Source: Haloimpatiens lingqiaonensis
GTDB taxonomy: Bacteria > Bacillota > Clostridia > Clostridiales > Clostridiaceae
Strand: one strand, 5' to 3'
Assembly (NCBI RefSeq): GCF_044502415.1
Contig: NZ_CP172402.1
Length of the DNA stretch: 64,000 nucleotides
The translations under genes were made by a program, and so were the position numbers. Positions 37,460 through 45,783 of this stretch are shown here, one piece after another (positions within the stretch are counted from its first letter, which is position 1; each line of letters opens with the position of its first letter). Under the pieces are notes generated by a model. The model ran no database searches, was not told where the DNA came from, and saw only the letters and a program-made list of their open reading frames with translations.

Positions 37460-37835
37460 AGTTATTCACCTCCCAAACTGCATAGGCTATAGCATTCTCC
37501 CTACTGTGGGATATACTTAAATGCATTTTATATTTGCCATGTTGCTCTGCTATTTGCTTAGCTGGATTTTTCAGTTCCACCATAGGTTTTCCTAAATCAT
37601 CACTTTTAATTATTATATCTTTAAAAGAAAAACCCGTAAATCCTGTGCCTAAGGCTTTTGCCACCGCTTCTTTTGCTGCAAATCTTCCTGCTACGTATTC
37701 GTATCTTAAATTCCTGTTCTTTAAATATACTATTTCTTCTTCATTAAATATCTTATATAAAAACAAGGAATTATTATTAAGTATACGTTCTATCCTAGAT
37801 ATCTCAACTATATCTGTTCCTACTCCTGCTATCAT
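37431..37835 (-). CDS. acpS: Holo-[acyl-carrier-protein] synthase
   Basis: Transfers 4'-phosphopantetheine from CoA to acyl carrier protein, activating fatty-acid synthesis. The Mg-binding GTDIVEISRI is at the N terminus and RFAAKEAVAKALGTG carries the catalytic glutamate/lysine. SISHSRENAIAYAV is at the C terminus. The frame opens at GTG 37844, but ATG 37835 is 6 nt after GAGGTG and preferred (134 residues). It is first in the operon acpS-nnr-lipoprotein-alr-ndoAI-ndoA. Confidence 0.95.
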   Translation of the reverse strand: MIAGVGTDIVEISRIERILNNNSLFLYKIFNEEEIVYLKNRNLRYEYVAGRFAAKEAVAKALGTGFTGFSFKDIIIKSDDLGKPMVELKNPAKQIAEQHGKYKMHLSISHSRENAIAYAVWEVNNFEDRYSQSK

Positions 37836-37870
37836 TATTCTCACCTCATATACAGCATTAATAAAGTTTC

Positions 37871-38115
37871 TTATTCAACTTTCGCAATTATAAAATAAAA
37901 AATATAAAATTTGTAGATAAGTAATAGGTAAAAGGTAAGAAGTAAGAGTTAAGGATAAAACTCTAGGAATTTTTTATAATTAATTTGCAAGTAATAGTTG
38001 TGGTGAAAATTCAGCTTTGCTGAATTTTTTCAATATCTCTTACTTTTTACCTATTATCCCTTACTTATTACCTAGCACCTAGCACCTAGTACCTAGTACC
38101 TTCTCTCTTACTTAT
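37871..38115. repeat. Dispersed repeat with degenerate 7-bp arrays and central hairpin
   Basis: The 37845-38180 spacer holds a repeat unit. The left half (about 37871-37970) matches a second copy at 50271-50360. It contains 7-bp units ending in GTAA. The right half (about 38035-38110) has the same heptamers inverted, ending in four clear ACCTAGC/ACCTAGT units at 38070-38097. A 9-bp hairpin (AAATTCAGC / GCTGAATTT, 38007-38027) followed by T's lies between them. No ORF is present. Confidence 0.75.
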
Positions 38116-38180
38116 TGCCTTGTATAGTGTAGCACTTAAAATTTATATGCAAAAGTTGAGTTATAAAATATTTAAATAAA

Positions 38181-38206
38181 AATGAAGGAATATAATTTCC
38201 TTCATT
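38181..38206 (-). terminator. Terminator after the 117-residue unknown gene
   Basis: A 10-bp stem AATGAAGGAA / TTCCTTCATT with a 6-nt loop, 7 bp past the stop codon; on the minus strand it runs into TTTTTATTTAAA. Confidence 0.75.
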
Positions 38207-38212
38207 AAAAAA

Positions 38213-38566
38213 TTAATTGGTTAATATATTCTTTAGTTCACATTCAAAATCCTCTATACTATAATCCACTTCCTCACCTACCATATCTATAAGGTGGATA
38301 GGTGAAACTGTATTTTCGTATAGGATTTTCATAAGATTATGTACCTTATGTCTATATGGACTTATAGAACTTACACAATCCCTTTGTATATTAATTACTT
38401 TTCCATCTAACATATCCTGTCTTTCCACTTCTATGCCATAAGCTTGTACTGCTCCGTTGTTCCCTTTAAAATAAAGAGAAATTTCATTTTTTAATAATCT
38501 GTAAGAATAAATTCGAGTTAAGTCCCCATCTTGTAGTCGTCTAATAGAATTTTCTACTACAATCAT
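38213..38566 (-). CDS. Conserved-looking small protein, unknown
   Basis: Not confidently recognised. A soluble protein of 117 residues with no membrane segment or signal. It may belong to a small uncharacterised clostridial family. A strong GGGGGGAAAG site precedes the ATG, and a terminator follows the stop, so it is a real monocistronic gene. The N-terminal half looks like a beta-rich domain (GDLTRIYSYRLLKNEISLYF), the C-terminal half helical and acidic. No catalytic motif can be pointed to. Confidence 0.65.
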   Translation of the reverse strand: MIVVENSIRRLQDGDLTRIYSYRLLKNEISLYFKGNNGAVQAYGIEVERQDMLDGKVINIQRDCVSSISPYRHKVHNLMKILYENTVSPIHLIDMVGEEVDYSIEDFECELKNILTN

Positions 38567-38793
38567 TTAACTTTCCCCCCATATTTTATTTATTAATATA
38601 ATATCACTGCTTGGGGAAAAAATATGTCACTTTATAATAGTTACAAAAAAGTTTTTATCGTTCTAAATTGACACAAAACAAAGTTTTTTCTTACAGATAT
38701 AGTGATTAACTCTTTTATTTTTCAGAATATTCCATTAATTTCTTTTTGATTTGTTAAATCTTTGTCGAAATGCTCAAAAATTTATTTTATGAT

Positions 38794-40044
38794 TTATATT
38801 TTCTTTTTAATTTTAGTATAATTCTTTTTAAATTCTTCTGCCATTTCTTCACTTATATTATGATATGAAAATTTAGTTTCATTATATTTGTCCGTAATGT
38901 ATTCTAGTTCATCTCTTTTAACATTTCTACTTATTAATATTGAGTTTTCTAATTGAGTTGCCGTCATGTGCTCAGTAAATATATCCTTTTCTTTGGATAC
39001 TGACTGTATATTTTTGTAAAGATGTTTTATCTTTTTCTTTGGATCTTTTCCTAAATAAATACTGTTTATAAGCTTATTAAAAAAGCTTTTTTTCTTCTCT
39101 TCCATTTCTATTTTTTCTTTTTCTTCACTTATTACATTCACATTCTCTTGTTTAGATGAATTATAAATTAATTTAGATGCTATTTTATATACAACTATGC
39201 ATATTGCAACAAATATTAATATTCTTATGATCATTCTTATAAATCTCATATCACCATGAGCATAAGATACCATTTCCTTTGTTTTATCATCAATAACTTT
39301 TTTCTTCAGTGGCTCTAATGGTATTGAGATTTTATCTTTAAAAAGAGATTTTAAAAATTTTAAAATAGCTGTATATGGTTTATCCAATACCACCATTAAA
39401 ATCTTTACAACTATATCCACTATATATTCAAAGGCAGTTTTTAATAACATTAATCCCTTAAAAAATATTTCATAAAACTTTTCAATTGATAAGCTAAAAA
39501 TTAAAGTAGCTGTTATTCCATCTATAAGTAATGATTTTTTATTTATCACATTATAGCTATAATCCCTTATCTCCCTTAAATATATTATACCTATAGTAAA
39601 ATACATTATATAAAATCTGAAAAAAGCTTTATTATTGCTACCCTTAAATAACATGGTAATCATCCACAATAACACCAATATTATCAGGGATTTTTTAAAC
39701 ATTTCTCTACTAGAATAGTAATTTACATAATTTTTTTCCAAATTATAACCATAGAAAATTATAAAAATTAAATAGGCATAATTTAATGTAAAAGATATAT
39801 AACTTCTATATAACAAAGCATTTACTACTAAGCCTATTAACGCTGGAATCCCCACGGACAACCACTTATTGTCCTTCTTGTAATTTATATATTCCATTAA
39901 AAACATAGAAATTAAAAGATAAAAAAAAGTCATAGTACTTATGTGTTTTCTAATAACTATAAAGTTCAAGCTAGACCAAACTATATAAGAAAATATTACA
40001 ATCTGAATTGTAAATAAACATTTTATTCTCCTATACCAACTCAT
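38794..40044 (-). CDS. Membrane protein with DUF4129-like C-terminal domain
   Basis: About seven N-terminal membrane helices (residues 10-215) are followed by an eighth near 265-285 and a charged, helical C-terminal domain resembling DUF4129. It is the third gene of a MoxR-DUF58-membrane protein set; in many bacteria the third member carries a transglutaminase-like domain, which is not visible here. Its ATG overlaps the DUF58 stop. The pathway is unknown; wall or envelope assembly has been suggested for such modules. Confidence 0.65.
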   Translation of the reverse strand: MSWYRRIKCLFTIQIVIFSYIVWSSLNFIVIRKHISTMTFFYLLISMFLMEYINYKKDNKWLSVGIPALIGLVVNALLYRSYISFTLNYAYLIFIIFYGYNLEKNYVNYYSSREMFKKSLIILVLLWMITMLFKGSNNKAFFRFYIMYFTIGIIYLREIRDYSYNVINKKSLLIDGITATLIFSLSIEKFYEIFFKGLMLLKTAFEYIVDIVVKILMVVLDKPYTAILKFLKSLFKDKISIPLEPLKKKVIDDKTKEMVSYAHGDMRFIRMIIRILIFVAICIVVYKIASKLIYNSSKQENVNVISEEKEKIEMEEKKKSFFNKLINSIYLGKDPKKKIKHLYKNIQSVSKEKDIFTEHMTATQLENSILISRNVKRDELEYITDKYNETKFSYHNISEEMAEEFKKNYTKIKKKI

Positions 40045-41135
40045 TAATTCCCGTCCCCTCCATACACTATTTTTTCAACTCCCCTTATGTCTGGTAAGTT
40101 CCCCTTGTCTGATACATCCACAATTTTCAAATTAATTCCTTTATTTCTTAAATAGTATATTATATTTTGATCCTCCTCAGTAAAAAAGGAACTTATTATT
40201 ACATAAGTGTTGTTGGGCTTAAAATGTTTTATATACTTGTTTAAAAAATCACTAAAACTAGTTTTAGGCATATAATCCATTCTTGCACATAGTTCTAATA
40301 CTTCTTTTAATGAGTTACAAGGAGTAGTGATGCTTCTAACTTCATTTGAGTAACTAATTATATTTGCATTAGTCCAAGCTGCTGCCTTTACTCCTTCTTT
40401 TAAAGCACTATCTGTTATAGAAACCGTAACTTTTATAGCTCTATCTATAGCTTTTTTATTTACATATCTCCAATAAATTTCATGACACTGAATATTTACT
40501 ATAGTTATAAATTCTCTTTCAGAGGTATAGTCATATTCTTTAACCATTAGCTTGTTCATTTTTAGGCTGGATTTCCAATGTATATCCTTCATTCTATCTT
40601 CAATGTTATATTCCCTTATTCCTTTAATATACAGTGGATCTTTATAAATCCATCTTTTTATCAATGCATCCCCTAGATTACTAGTGCTATCAAATTTCAA
40701 ATCTATTAAATTAACTATTTTCGGATAAACTACTATTTCCATATAGTTCTCTATTTCTTTATTAGTAGTAAAAAATCCAAACAAGTCTCCTACAATAACT
40801 TCCATTTTCCTTAAAAGATACACTCCCCTAACTTCCATGGGGATGGCATATGTTTTCTTAATTTTTTCATAGCCGCCTATAGAATATTGGGTTGTATTTA
40901 CATAACTTTTATTCATAATTTCATAAGGAATTTCTTCTTTTATTAACATGAAAAATATGGGCATTTTCTTTTTATTCTCTACTATTATAGATACTTTAAC
41001 CTTTTCACCTTCAACCACACTATTTCTATCTAAATCTCTATACACTAATAATTTATCAAATCCCTTTTTCTTAGTATAATCCGATATGCCATACACCAAA
41101 GCTATGATAAATAAAAATACCAAAAAAGATATCAT
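40044..41135 (-). CDS. DUF58-domain protein
   Basis: A single N-terminal hydrophobic helix (residues 1-17) is followed by an Ig-like beta region (DRNSVVEGEKVKVSIIVENK). The DUF58 signature KRWIYKDPLYIKGIREYN / DRMKDIHWKSSLKMNKLMVKEYD is near residues 165-205, and a vWA-like C-terminal half follows. The family partners with MoxR AAA+ ATPases; the molecular role is not settled. It is co-transcribed with both neighbours, 11 bp after the moxR stop and overlapping the downstream gene. Confidence 0.85.
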   Translation of the reverse strand: MISFLVFLFIIALVYGISDYTKKKGFDKLLVYRDLDRNSVVEGEKVKVSIIVENKKKMPIFFMLIKEEIPYEIMNKSYVNTTQYSIGGYEKIKKTYAIPMEVRGVYLLRKMEVIVGDLFGFFTTNKEIENYMEIVVYPKIVNLIDLKFDSTSNLGDALIKRWIYKDPLYIKGIREYNIEDRMKDIHWKSSLKMNKLMVKEYDYTSEREFITIVNIQCHEIYWRYVNKKAIDRAIKVTVSITDSALKEGVKAAAWTNANIISYSNEVRSITTPCNSLKEVLELCARMDYMPKTSFSDFLNKYIKHFKPNNTYVIISSFFTEEDQNIIYYLRNKGINLKIVDVSDKGNLPDIRGVEKIVYGGDGN

Positions 41136-41146
41136 TTAAACCACCT

Positions 41147-42097
41147 CTATACCTCTTCTAAAGGGGTTTTTACAGTATTTAGAATCTCTTCCACTATGTA
41201 TTCACCCTTATTATCCATAACACTGTTTTCACTTTTTAATACTAATCTATGTGTTATAATAGGTACAGCCATGGCCTTTACATCCTCAGGTATCATGTAG
41301 TCTCTTCCCTTTACCGCTGCATGGGCTTGACTTCCTTTCATAAGTGCTAAAGTAGCTCTTGGAGAACAACCCACTTCCACTTTATTGTGCTTTCTTGTAG
41401 CAATTATTACATTTAGTATATACTCTCTCATTTCATCACTTACATAAACTTTACTATAGTTATCCTGTACATAATTTATTTCCTCCATAGTAACCACTGA
41501 TTCTAATTCTTCTATTGGATCTTTTTCTATAAATCTATCCATCATCTTTTTCTCATCCATATATTCTGGATAACCCATGGATAACCTTATAAAAAATCTA
41601 TCTAATTGAGCTTCTGGAAGAGGAAATGTTCCAAACTGCTCTATAGGATTTTGCGTTGCCATTACAAAGAAAGGCCTATTTAACTTTATAGTATTTCCTT
41701 CCACTGTAACTTGTCTTTCTTCCATGCTCTCCAATAATGCTGATTGAGTTCTAGGTGTGGCTCTATTTATTTCATCACCCAATACAAATTGACTTAATAT
41801 AGGGCCTGGTTTAAACTGAAATTCTTGCTCTTTTGCATTATAATAATAAATACCTGTCAAATCTGAAGGAAGCAAATCTGGCGTAAACTGTATTCTTTTA
41901 AAAGAACAATTCATAGATTTAGACATAGCTTTTACCAATTTAGTTTTTCCTACCCCCGGTACATCTTCCAAAAGTACATGCCCTCCACATATGAAAGCTA
42001 CTATTATTTTATCTATCTTTTCTTCTTTCCCCACTATAACTTTACTTACATTATCATTTACCTTTTTTCTGAAATCCTTAAAAATCTCCACATTCAT
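41147..42097 (-). CDS. MoxR-family AAA+ ATPase
   Basis: Chaperone-like ATPase, 316 residues. Walker A is GVGKTKLV near residue 45 and Walker B GDEINRATPRTQSALLESMEE, split near 108-128. The sensor region is MATQNPIEQ and the arginine finger lies in PEAQLDRFF. The C-terminal lid has the SPRATLALMK motif. First gene of a three-gene operon with DUF58 and a DUF4129-like membrane protein. MoxR proteins usually mature metalloenzymes or vWA proteins; the vWA-like DUF58 partner is the probable client. Confidence 0.93.
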   Translation of the reverse strand: MNVEIFKDFRKKVNDNVSKVIVGKEEKIDKIIVAFICGGHVLLEDVPGVGKTKLVKAMSKSMNCSFKRIQFTPDLLPSDLTGIYYYNAKEQEFQFKPGPILSQFVLGDEINRATPRTQSALLESMEERQVTVEGNTIKLNRPFFVMATQNPIEQFGTFPLPEAQLDRFFIRLSMGYPEYMDEKKMMDRFIEKDPIEELESVVTMEEINYVQDNYSKVYVSDEMREYILNVIIATRKHNKVEVGCSPRATLALMKGSQAHAAVKGRDYMIPEDVKAMAVPIITHRLVLKSENSVMDNKGEYIVEEILNTVKTPLEEV

Positions 42098-42331
42098 GTT
42101 ATTTCCCCCTAATTTAAGAATTTATTTTATTATATAAAAACCGCATATTATCATTATATCACTTTCATAATTATTTTTAAAATTTAAGTTACCCACTTTT
42201 GCAAATAGAAATCTTATATTAATTAATAATAATTAAAAATTGGCATTGAATTTTTTTCTAAAATATGAAAGAATAATATTATAATTTATGTACTATATTC
42301 TAATATATATTTTTAGAAGGGAGTTATTAAT

Positions 42332-43846
42332 ATGGGTAAAAAATGGGTATGTAAAGTATGTGGCTATGTCCATGAAGGTGATACTCCTCCAGAAATATGT
42401 CCCCTTTGCGGAGTTGGCCCAGATATGTTTGAAGAAATGATTCAATCCTCTGAAAATATCAATGTTCCTAATTCCAATGATAATTCTAATATACATGAGG
42501 ATAATAATATAAAAATATGGGAATGTACAATTTGCGGATACATCTATGAAGGAGTACAACCACCTGAATATTGTCCTATCTGCGGTGTTGGACCAGAATT
42601 ATTTCAGGAAGTAAAAAAATCCTCTAATGGTGATGAAGAAAAAGAAATAACATTTACATCTAATTCAAAGGAAAATATATTGATAATAGGCAACGGTATA
42701 GCTGGAATCTCCGCAGCTAAGGCTATAAGACAGCGTAATAAAAATTGTAAAATAACCATTATATCAGCTGAAAAATATATAACCTATTATAGACCTCAAC
42801 TTACAGGTTTAATAGGCAGTTCTATAGAAAATGATAAATTATATTTATATAACGAACAGTGGTATAAAGATAATGATATAAATCTTAAATTAGATACTAA
42901 AGTAAATTCCATAAACACTGAATCCCACTACTTAACTTTAGAATCTGGGGAAGAATTAACCTATGACAAGCTAATTTTAGCTAACGGCAGCAGCAGTTTT
43001 GTTCCTCCTATACCTGGCAATGATAAAGAAGGAGCTTTTACATTAAGAAATTTAAACGACTTAATAGATATTAAAAATTATATTAAAGTAAATTCTTGCA
43101 CCAAAGTAGCTATAATAGGTGGTGGTCTTTTAGGCTTAGAAGCTGCTGAAAGTTTTCAAAATCTAGGCCTTAAAGTGACTATTTTAGAAAGGTCATCTGG
43201 GCTTTTAAAAAGACAACTAGATGATACAGGTTCTAAGTTATTTGAAAATATAGTTGAAAACACTGGAATAAAAGTATTAAAAAATGCAAATGCTGAAGAA
43301 GTGTTAGGTGATACTAAGGTTACTGGACTTAAATTATCTAGTGGTGAAGTTTTAAACACAGACTTAGTTTTATTCTCCGTTGGCATTACTCCTAATATAA
43401 ATTTATTTAAAGACACAACTCTAGAAATGAACAGAGGCGTGGTAGTAAACGATAAAATGGAAACAAATACAAAAGATGTTTATGCTTGTGGAGACATAGC
43501 GGAACTAAATGGCTTAGTTTTTGGAACTTGGACAGCTGCAGATCAAATGGGAACTACTGCTGGAGCCAATTGTTTAGGCGATAATTTAGTATTTAAAAAC
43601 TTTGTTGCATCCACTATGTTGCAAGCTTTAAATACTACGATATTCTCCTGTGGAAATATAACTGAAGATGAATCTACTACTACAGTTATACTAAACAATA
43701 CTCTTAAGAAAATTTATAAAAAACTCTTCTTTAAGGATGAAAAAATTGTTGGTTGTATATTAATAGGTGATTCTTCAAAATCTATAAATATAATTAACTA
43801 TATTAAAGAAGAGAAAGAAATAAATGATATAATAAATAATTTCTAA
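42332..43846 (+). CDS. Double rubredoxin-like / NAD(P)H:rubredoxin oxidoreductase fusion
   Basis: Two short rubredoxin-like Fe(Cys)4 domains (C7/C10/C23/C26 and C65/C68/C81/C84, each with a CPxCG second pair) are joined by a flexible linker to a pyridine-nucleotide-disulfide-type flavoprotein. The FAD loop is LIIGNGIAGISAAKA near residue 113, the NAD loop VAIIGGGLLGLEAAE, and the second FAD contact VYACGDIAEL. Electron flow NAD(P)H to FAD to Fe centres, onward to oxygen- or peroxide-detoxifying proteins, is likely for an anaerobe. AGAAGGGAG precedes the ATG. Monocistronic, with its own terminator. Confidence 0.9.
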   Translation: MGKKWVCKVCGYVHEGDTPPEICPLCGVGPDMFEEMIQSSENINVPNSNDNSNIHEDNNIKIWECTICGYIYEGVQPPEYCPICGVGPELFQEVKKSSNGDEEKEITFTSNSKENILIIGNGIAGISAAKAIRQRNKNCKITIISAEKYITYYRPQLTGLIGSSIENDKLYLYNEQWYKDNDINLKLDTKVNSINTESHYLTLESGEELTYDKLILANGSSSFVPPIPGNDKEGAFTLRNLNDLIDIKNYIKVNSCTKVAIIGGGLLGLEAAESFQNLGLKVTILERSSGLLKRQLDDTGSKLFENIVENTGIKVLKNANAEEVLGDTKVTGLKLSSGEVLNTDLVLFSVGITPNINLFKDTTLEMNRGVVVNDKMETNTKDVYACGDIAELNGLVFGTWTAADQMGTTAGANCLGDNLVFKNFVASTMLQALNTTIFSCGNITEDESTTTVILNNTLKKIYKKLFFKDEKIVGCILIGDSSKSINIINYIKEEKEINDIINNF

Positions 43847-43862
43847 TATTCACGTTTTTATT

Positions 43863-43891
43863 GCAATCTTGTTGTATTTAGGCAAGATTGC
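43863..43891 (+). terminator. Terminator after the rubredoxin fusion gene
   Basis: A 9-bp stem GCAATCTTG / CAAGATTGC with an 11-nt loop, followed by TTTCATTTTTTA. Confidence 0.85.
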
Positions 43892-43915
43892 TTTCATTTT
43901 TTATATTTTATATAA

Positions 43916-43944
43916 TTGAATTAGAAGTAGAAAAATAGTATAAT
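43916..43944 (+). promoter_or_regulatory. Sigma-A promoter for pepT
   Basis: TTGAAT at 43916-43921, 17-bp spacer, perfect TATAAT at 43939-43944. It lies 41 bp before the pepT start and just after the preceding terminator. Confidence 0.75.
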
Positions 43945-43984
43945 AACTTTATATTGTAAAAATTATGCATAAGGAGATGAATTT

Positions 43985-45205
43985 ATGTCAAAAGTTGTTG
44001 AAAGATTTTTAAAATACATAAAGTATGACACAAAATCAGATGAAGATTCTAATACTGTGCCAAGTACTAGTAAACAATTAATACTTGGTAAAGATTTAGT
44101 AGAAGAATTAAAAGCTATAGGTTTACAAGACGCTTCCATGGATGAAAACGGATACATTATGGCTACATTGCCATCAAATTTAGAAAAATCCGTTCCTACT
44201 ATTGGATTTATAGCGCATATGGATACTTCTCCAGAAATATCTGGTGAAAATGTCAATGCTCAATTTGTAGAAAATTATGACGGTGGAGATATTGTATTAA
44301 ACAAAGAAAATAATGTAGTTCTTTCTCCATCTGAGTTCCCAGAGTTAAAAAATTATGTAGGAAAAACCCTAATAACTACTGATGGAACAACTCTTTTAGG
44401 TGCCGATGATAAAGCTGGTATTGCTGAAATCATGTCTGCTGTAGAGCATTTAGCAGTTCATCCAGAAATTAAACATGGAACTATTAAAGTTGGATTTACA
44501 CCAGATGAAGAAGTTGGAAGAGGTGCTGATCACTTCGACGTAAAAAAATTCAATGCTGACTTTGCTTATACTGTAGATGGCGGTACCATTGGAGAATTAG
44601 AATATGAAAACTTCAATGCCGCTGGTGTAAAAATTAAAATTTCAGGAAGAAATGTTCACCCTGGTTCTGCAAAAAATAAAATGATAAACTCTGCACTTAT
44701 AGGTTGTGAACTTGTAAATATGCTTCCAGCAGTTGAAACTCCAGGACACACTGAACATTATGAAGGTTTCTATCATTTATGCTCCTTCCAAGGTGATGTA
44801 GAAGAAACTAAACTTTCTTTTATAATAAGAGATCATAATAGAGAAATATTTGAACAAAGAAAAATCAATATGGAAAAGCTAGTTGAAGAACTAAATAAAA
44901 AATATGGCAATGTAATACACCTAGAAATTAAAGATCAATACTACAATATGAAAGAAAAAATAGAACCAGTTAAACATATAGTAGATACTGCTTATAAAGC
45001 TATGAAGGAAGTAGGCATAGAGCCAGCAGTAGTTCCTATTAGAGGTGGTACTGACGGTGCTAGACTTTCTTTCGAAGGTCTTCCAACTCCAAACCTATTT
45101 ACAGGCGGCCACAATTTCCACGGCAAATTCGAGTATATTCCAACTTTCGCTATGGAAAAAGCAGTAGACGTAGTTCTTAAAATAGTAGAACTATATGCTA
45201 AATAG
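43985..45205 (+). CDS. pepT: Peptidase T (tripeptide aminopeptidase)
   Basis: M20-family di-zinc exopeptidase that removes the N-terminal residue from tripeptides in the cytosol; 406 residues, the usual length. Metal and catalytic motifs are GFIAHMDTSPE (about 75-85), LLGADDKAGIAEI, FTPDEEVGRGADHFD and the C-terminal IRGGTDGARLSFEG. AAGGAGATG precedes the ATG. It has its own promoter and fits a peptide-consuming lifestyle. The spacer after it is filled with large palindromes. Confidence 0.97.
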   Translation: MSKVVERFLKYIKYDTKSDEDSNTVPSTSKQLILGKDLVEELKAIGLQDASMDENGYIMATLPSNLEKSVPTIGFIAHMDTSPEISGENVNAQFVENYDGGDIVLNKENNVVLSPSEFPELKNYVGKTLITTDGTTLLGADDKAGIAEIMSAVEHLAVHPEIKHGTIKVGFTPDEEVGRGADHFDVKKFNADFAYTVDGGTIGELEYENFNAAGVKIKISGRNVHPGSAKNKMINSALIGCELVNMLPAVETPGHTEHYEGFYHLCSFQGDVEETKLSFIIRDHNREIFEQRKINMEKLVEELNKKYGNVIHLEIKDQYYNMKEKIEPVKHIVDTAYKAMKEVGIEPAVVPIRGGTDGARLSFEGLPTPNLFTGGHNFHGKFEYIPTFAMEKAVDVVLKIVELYAK

Positions 45206-45229
45206 GAAAATTGTGAAGTAATAGCATAG

Positions 45230-45463
45230 GAAAAATGTGATTTTAAGTCCACAATAAATATATTTTTTTAGCCTGTTCGCAGTACGCTAAAAAATTCTAA
45301 TGTTTTCAAATTTGAATACCCTAAAGCTTTCAAACTCACTCGTTCCTCGTTCAGGCAATGAAAGCTTCTTAACGGGTATTCAAATTTGAAAACAAAGAAT
45401 TTCTAAAGCTAGCTCAATAGTCTAAAAAAATATATTTATTGTTCCCTTAAAATCACATTTTTC
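45230..45463. repeat. Nested palindromic element 1 (234 bp)
   Basis: Three concentric inverted repeats. Outer 42-nt arms (45230-45271 and 45422-45463) differ at about four positions. Middle 20-nt arms are perfect (GTTTTCAAATTTGAATACCC at 45302-45321 and its complement at 45374-45393). Inner 9-nt arms are AAGCTTTCA / TGAAAGCTT. No ORF lies inside. It starts 25 bp after pepT and could double as its terminator. Confidence 0.85.
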
Positions 45464-45503
45464 AGTTCATGCGTATATAGTCACGGGGAGAGGGTAGCCT
45501 ACT

Positions 45504-45689
45504 AAAGGATGATTTTCCTCCACTTCGTTACGGAAAATCTTTAATTAAATAAATGGTATAGTTTGAAAGGGCTTAAAAGAAAAGGTATAACCACTTCGTT
45601 TAATGAATCAGTTATACCTTTTCCTACTATACCATTTCTTATATTCAATTAAAGATTTCCCGTAACGCAGTGGAGGAAAATCCTCCTTT
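45504..45689. repeat. Nested palindromic element 2 (186 bp)
   Basis: Outer 43-nt arms (45504-45546 and 45647-45689) match except at about three positions. Middle 12-bp arms AAATGGTATAGT / ACTATACCATTT and inner 12-bp arms AAAAGGTATAAC / GTTATACCTTTT are perfect. It follows element 1 by 40 bp and has the same three-tier design but a different sequence. Confidence 0.85.
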
Positions 45690-45692
45690 TCT

Positions 45693-45783
45693 AGCACCTA
45701 GTACCCAGTACCTAATCTTTTACTTCTTACTTAATTGTCAATTGTCAATTGTCCATTGTCACTTGTCCATTGTCACTTGTCAC
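45693..45783. repeat. Degenerate heptamer tandem array
   Basis: Continuous 7-bp periodicity. It starts with TAGTACC-type units, drifts through TTACTTA-type units and ends in seven ATTGTCA / CTTGTCA / ATTGTCC units (45734-45782). The array ends next to the stop codon of the BrkB-family gene at 45784-45786. Confidence 0.8.

Noticed and set aside
42293..42559. Minus-strand ORF overlapping the rubredoxin domains
   Set aside because: It is an antisense shadow of conserved Cys4 coding sequence, without a ribosome site or family-like sequence.
45693..45783. CRISPR-like array
   Set aside because: Units are only 7 bp, contiguous without spacers, and no cas gene is nearby.
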